A stretch of 64,000 bases of DNA from Fidelibacterota bacterium (lineage in GTDB: Bacteria; Pseudomonadota; Alphaproteobacteria; Rhodospirillales; Rhodospirillaceae): the NCBI GenBank assembly GCA_947476275.1, contig CANJPQ010000002.1, positions 149,436 through 213,435 of the forward strand, in the 5' to 3' direction. The position numbers and the translations under genes are program-made. This document shows positions 63,860 to 64,000 of the stretch, piece after piece. Positions within the stretch are counted from its first letter, which is position 1, and every line of letters starts with the position of its first letter. The notes beneath the pieces were generated by a model that saw only the letters and a list, made by a program, of their open reading frames with translations, ran no database searches and had not been told where the DNA came from.

Positions 63860-64000
63860 GGGTCCAGACTCATAAAATCCACCAAACGATTGCTGCGACG
63901 AGGTGGATGGATGCAAGGAAGTTTCGCGCCAGCTTATCGTAGCGGGTGGCAATGCGCCGGAAGTCTTTGAGCCTGCAAAAAGCATTCTCGATGCGGTGCC
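63860..64000 (-). mobile_element. IS5-family (IS427-like) insertion sequence, right end, truncated by window edge
   Basis: GGGTCCAGACTC at 63860-63871 is the typical terminal inverted repeat of IS427-group elements, and the CTAG at 63857-63860 agrees with their target preference. The transposase tail reads out of it on the minus strand. The element begins about 12 nt after the chrR stop. The other end lies outside the window. Confidence 0.8.
63870..64000 (-). CDS. IS5-family transposase, C-terminal part
   Basis: On the minus strand the frame reads HRIENAFCRLKDFRRIATRYD, KLARNFLASIHLVAAIVWWIL and stops at 63870. This is the highly conserved C-terminus of IS5/IS427 transposases: the glutamate of the DDE triad sits in RIENAFCRLK, followed by the RRIATRYDK basic patch. 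Only 43 codons are inside the window, so the integrity of the gene cannot be judged. Confidence 0.9.
   Translation of the reverse strand, partial: HRIENAFCRLKDFRRIATRYDKLARNFLASIHLVAAIVWWIL

Overview
The window is GC-rich, densely coded, single-copy chromosomal DNA from an aerobic alphaproteobacterium. The evidence for that class is the MEP isoprenoid genes, an aa3-type cox locus with CtaG (Cox11), an ELM1-like protein, an RpoE/ChrR sigma/anti-sigma pair with its lipid-modification operon, and a SoeABC-like sulfite dehydrogenase. Genus cannot be fixed from sequence alone. I saw no rRNA, tRNA, CRISPR array, prophage or replication origin. One IS5-type element enters at the right edge.

Layout. 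1-5.3 kb: end of ispA, dxs, tlyA, a secreted two-domain VOC protein and a class V aminotransferase. 5.4-9.7 kb (minus): small secreted protein, sppA, aroC, fabI. 9.8-12.9 kb: YihY/BrkB membrane protein, FkbM-like methyltransferase, alpha/beta hydrolase. 12.9-15.2 kb: small-gene region with tandem 65-aa secreted paralogues, a palindromic repeat, a DUF5681-like gene with a small partner, and a glycine-zipper lipoprotein. 15.4-19.8 kb: pdxH, FieF-like metal transporter, universal stress protein, EcsC, TPR protein, cdd. 19.8-21.4 kb: decayed membrane-protein pseudogene. 21.5-28.4 kb: TonB receptor, OGT-like glycosyltransferase, radical SAM protein, and a secreted protein with a duplicated domain. 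28.6-37.8 kb: OmpR/EnvZ-type two-component pair, TPR-2OG oxygenase, pyrE, ELM1-like, hyi, two GSTs, HtrA-like protease.

37.9-45.1 kb is a sulfur module: soeCBA-like genes, a universal stress protein, a rhodanese, a YeeE/YedE transporter and TusA, plus a His-tract VOC protein. 45.1-53.2 kb is the respiratory block. On the minus strand lie coxB-coxA-ctaG-coxC, a DUF983 gene and a FosA-type gene. On the plus strand lie a 40-aa membrane peptide, a DUF420 gene, a 492-aa protein that looks like a divergent heme-copper oxidase subunit I, and ctaB. 53.3-57 kb: SnoaL-like protein, secreted hydrolase, DUF983, DUF924 and DUF6134 genes.

57-63.9 kb holds a five-gene operon (flavoprotein, DUF1365, cyclopropane-synthase-like methyltransferase, MFS, DUF3833 lipoprotein) divergent from rpoE-chrR. 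This matches the singlet-oxygen / furan-fatty-acid type regulon. A candidate RpoE promoter precedes the sigma gene, and an IS5-family element abuts chrR.

The best candidates for new biology are the heme-copper-oxidase-like protein between DUF420 and ctaB, the sulfur module, the RpoE-ChrR lipid operon with its likely CTG-initiated MFS gene, and the duplicated-domain secreted protein.
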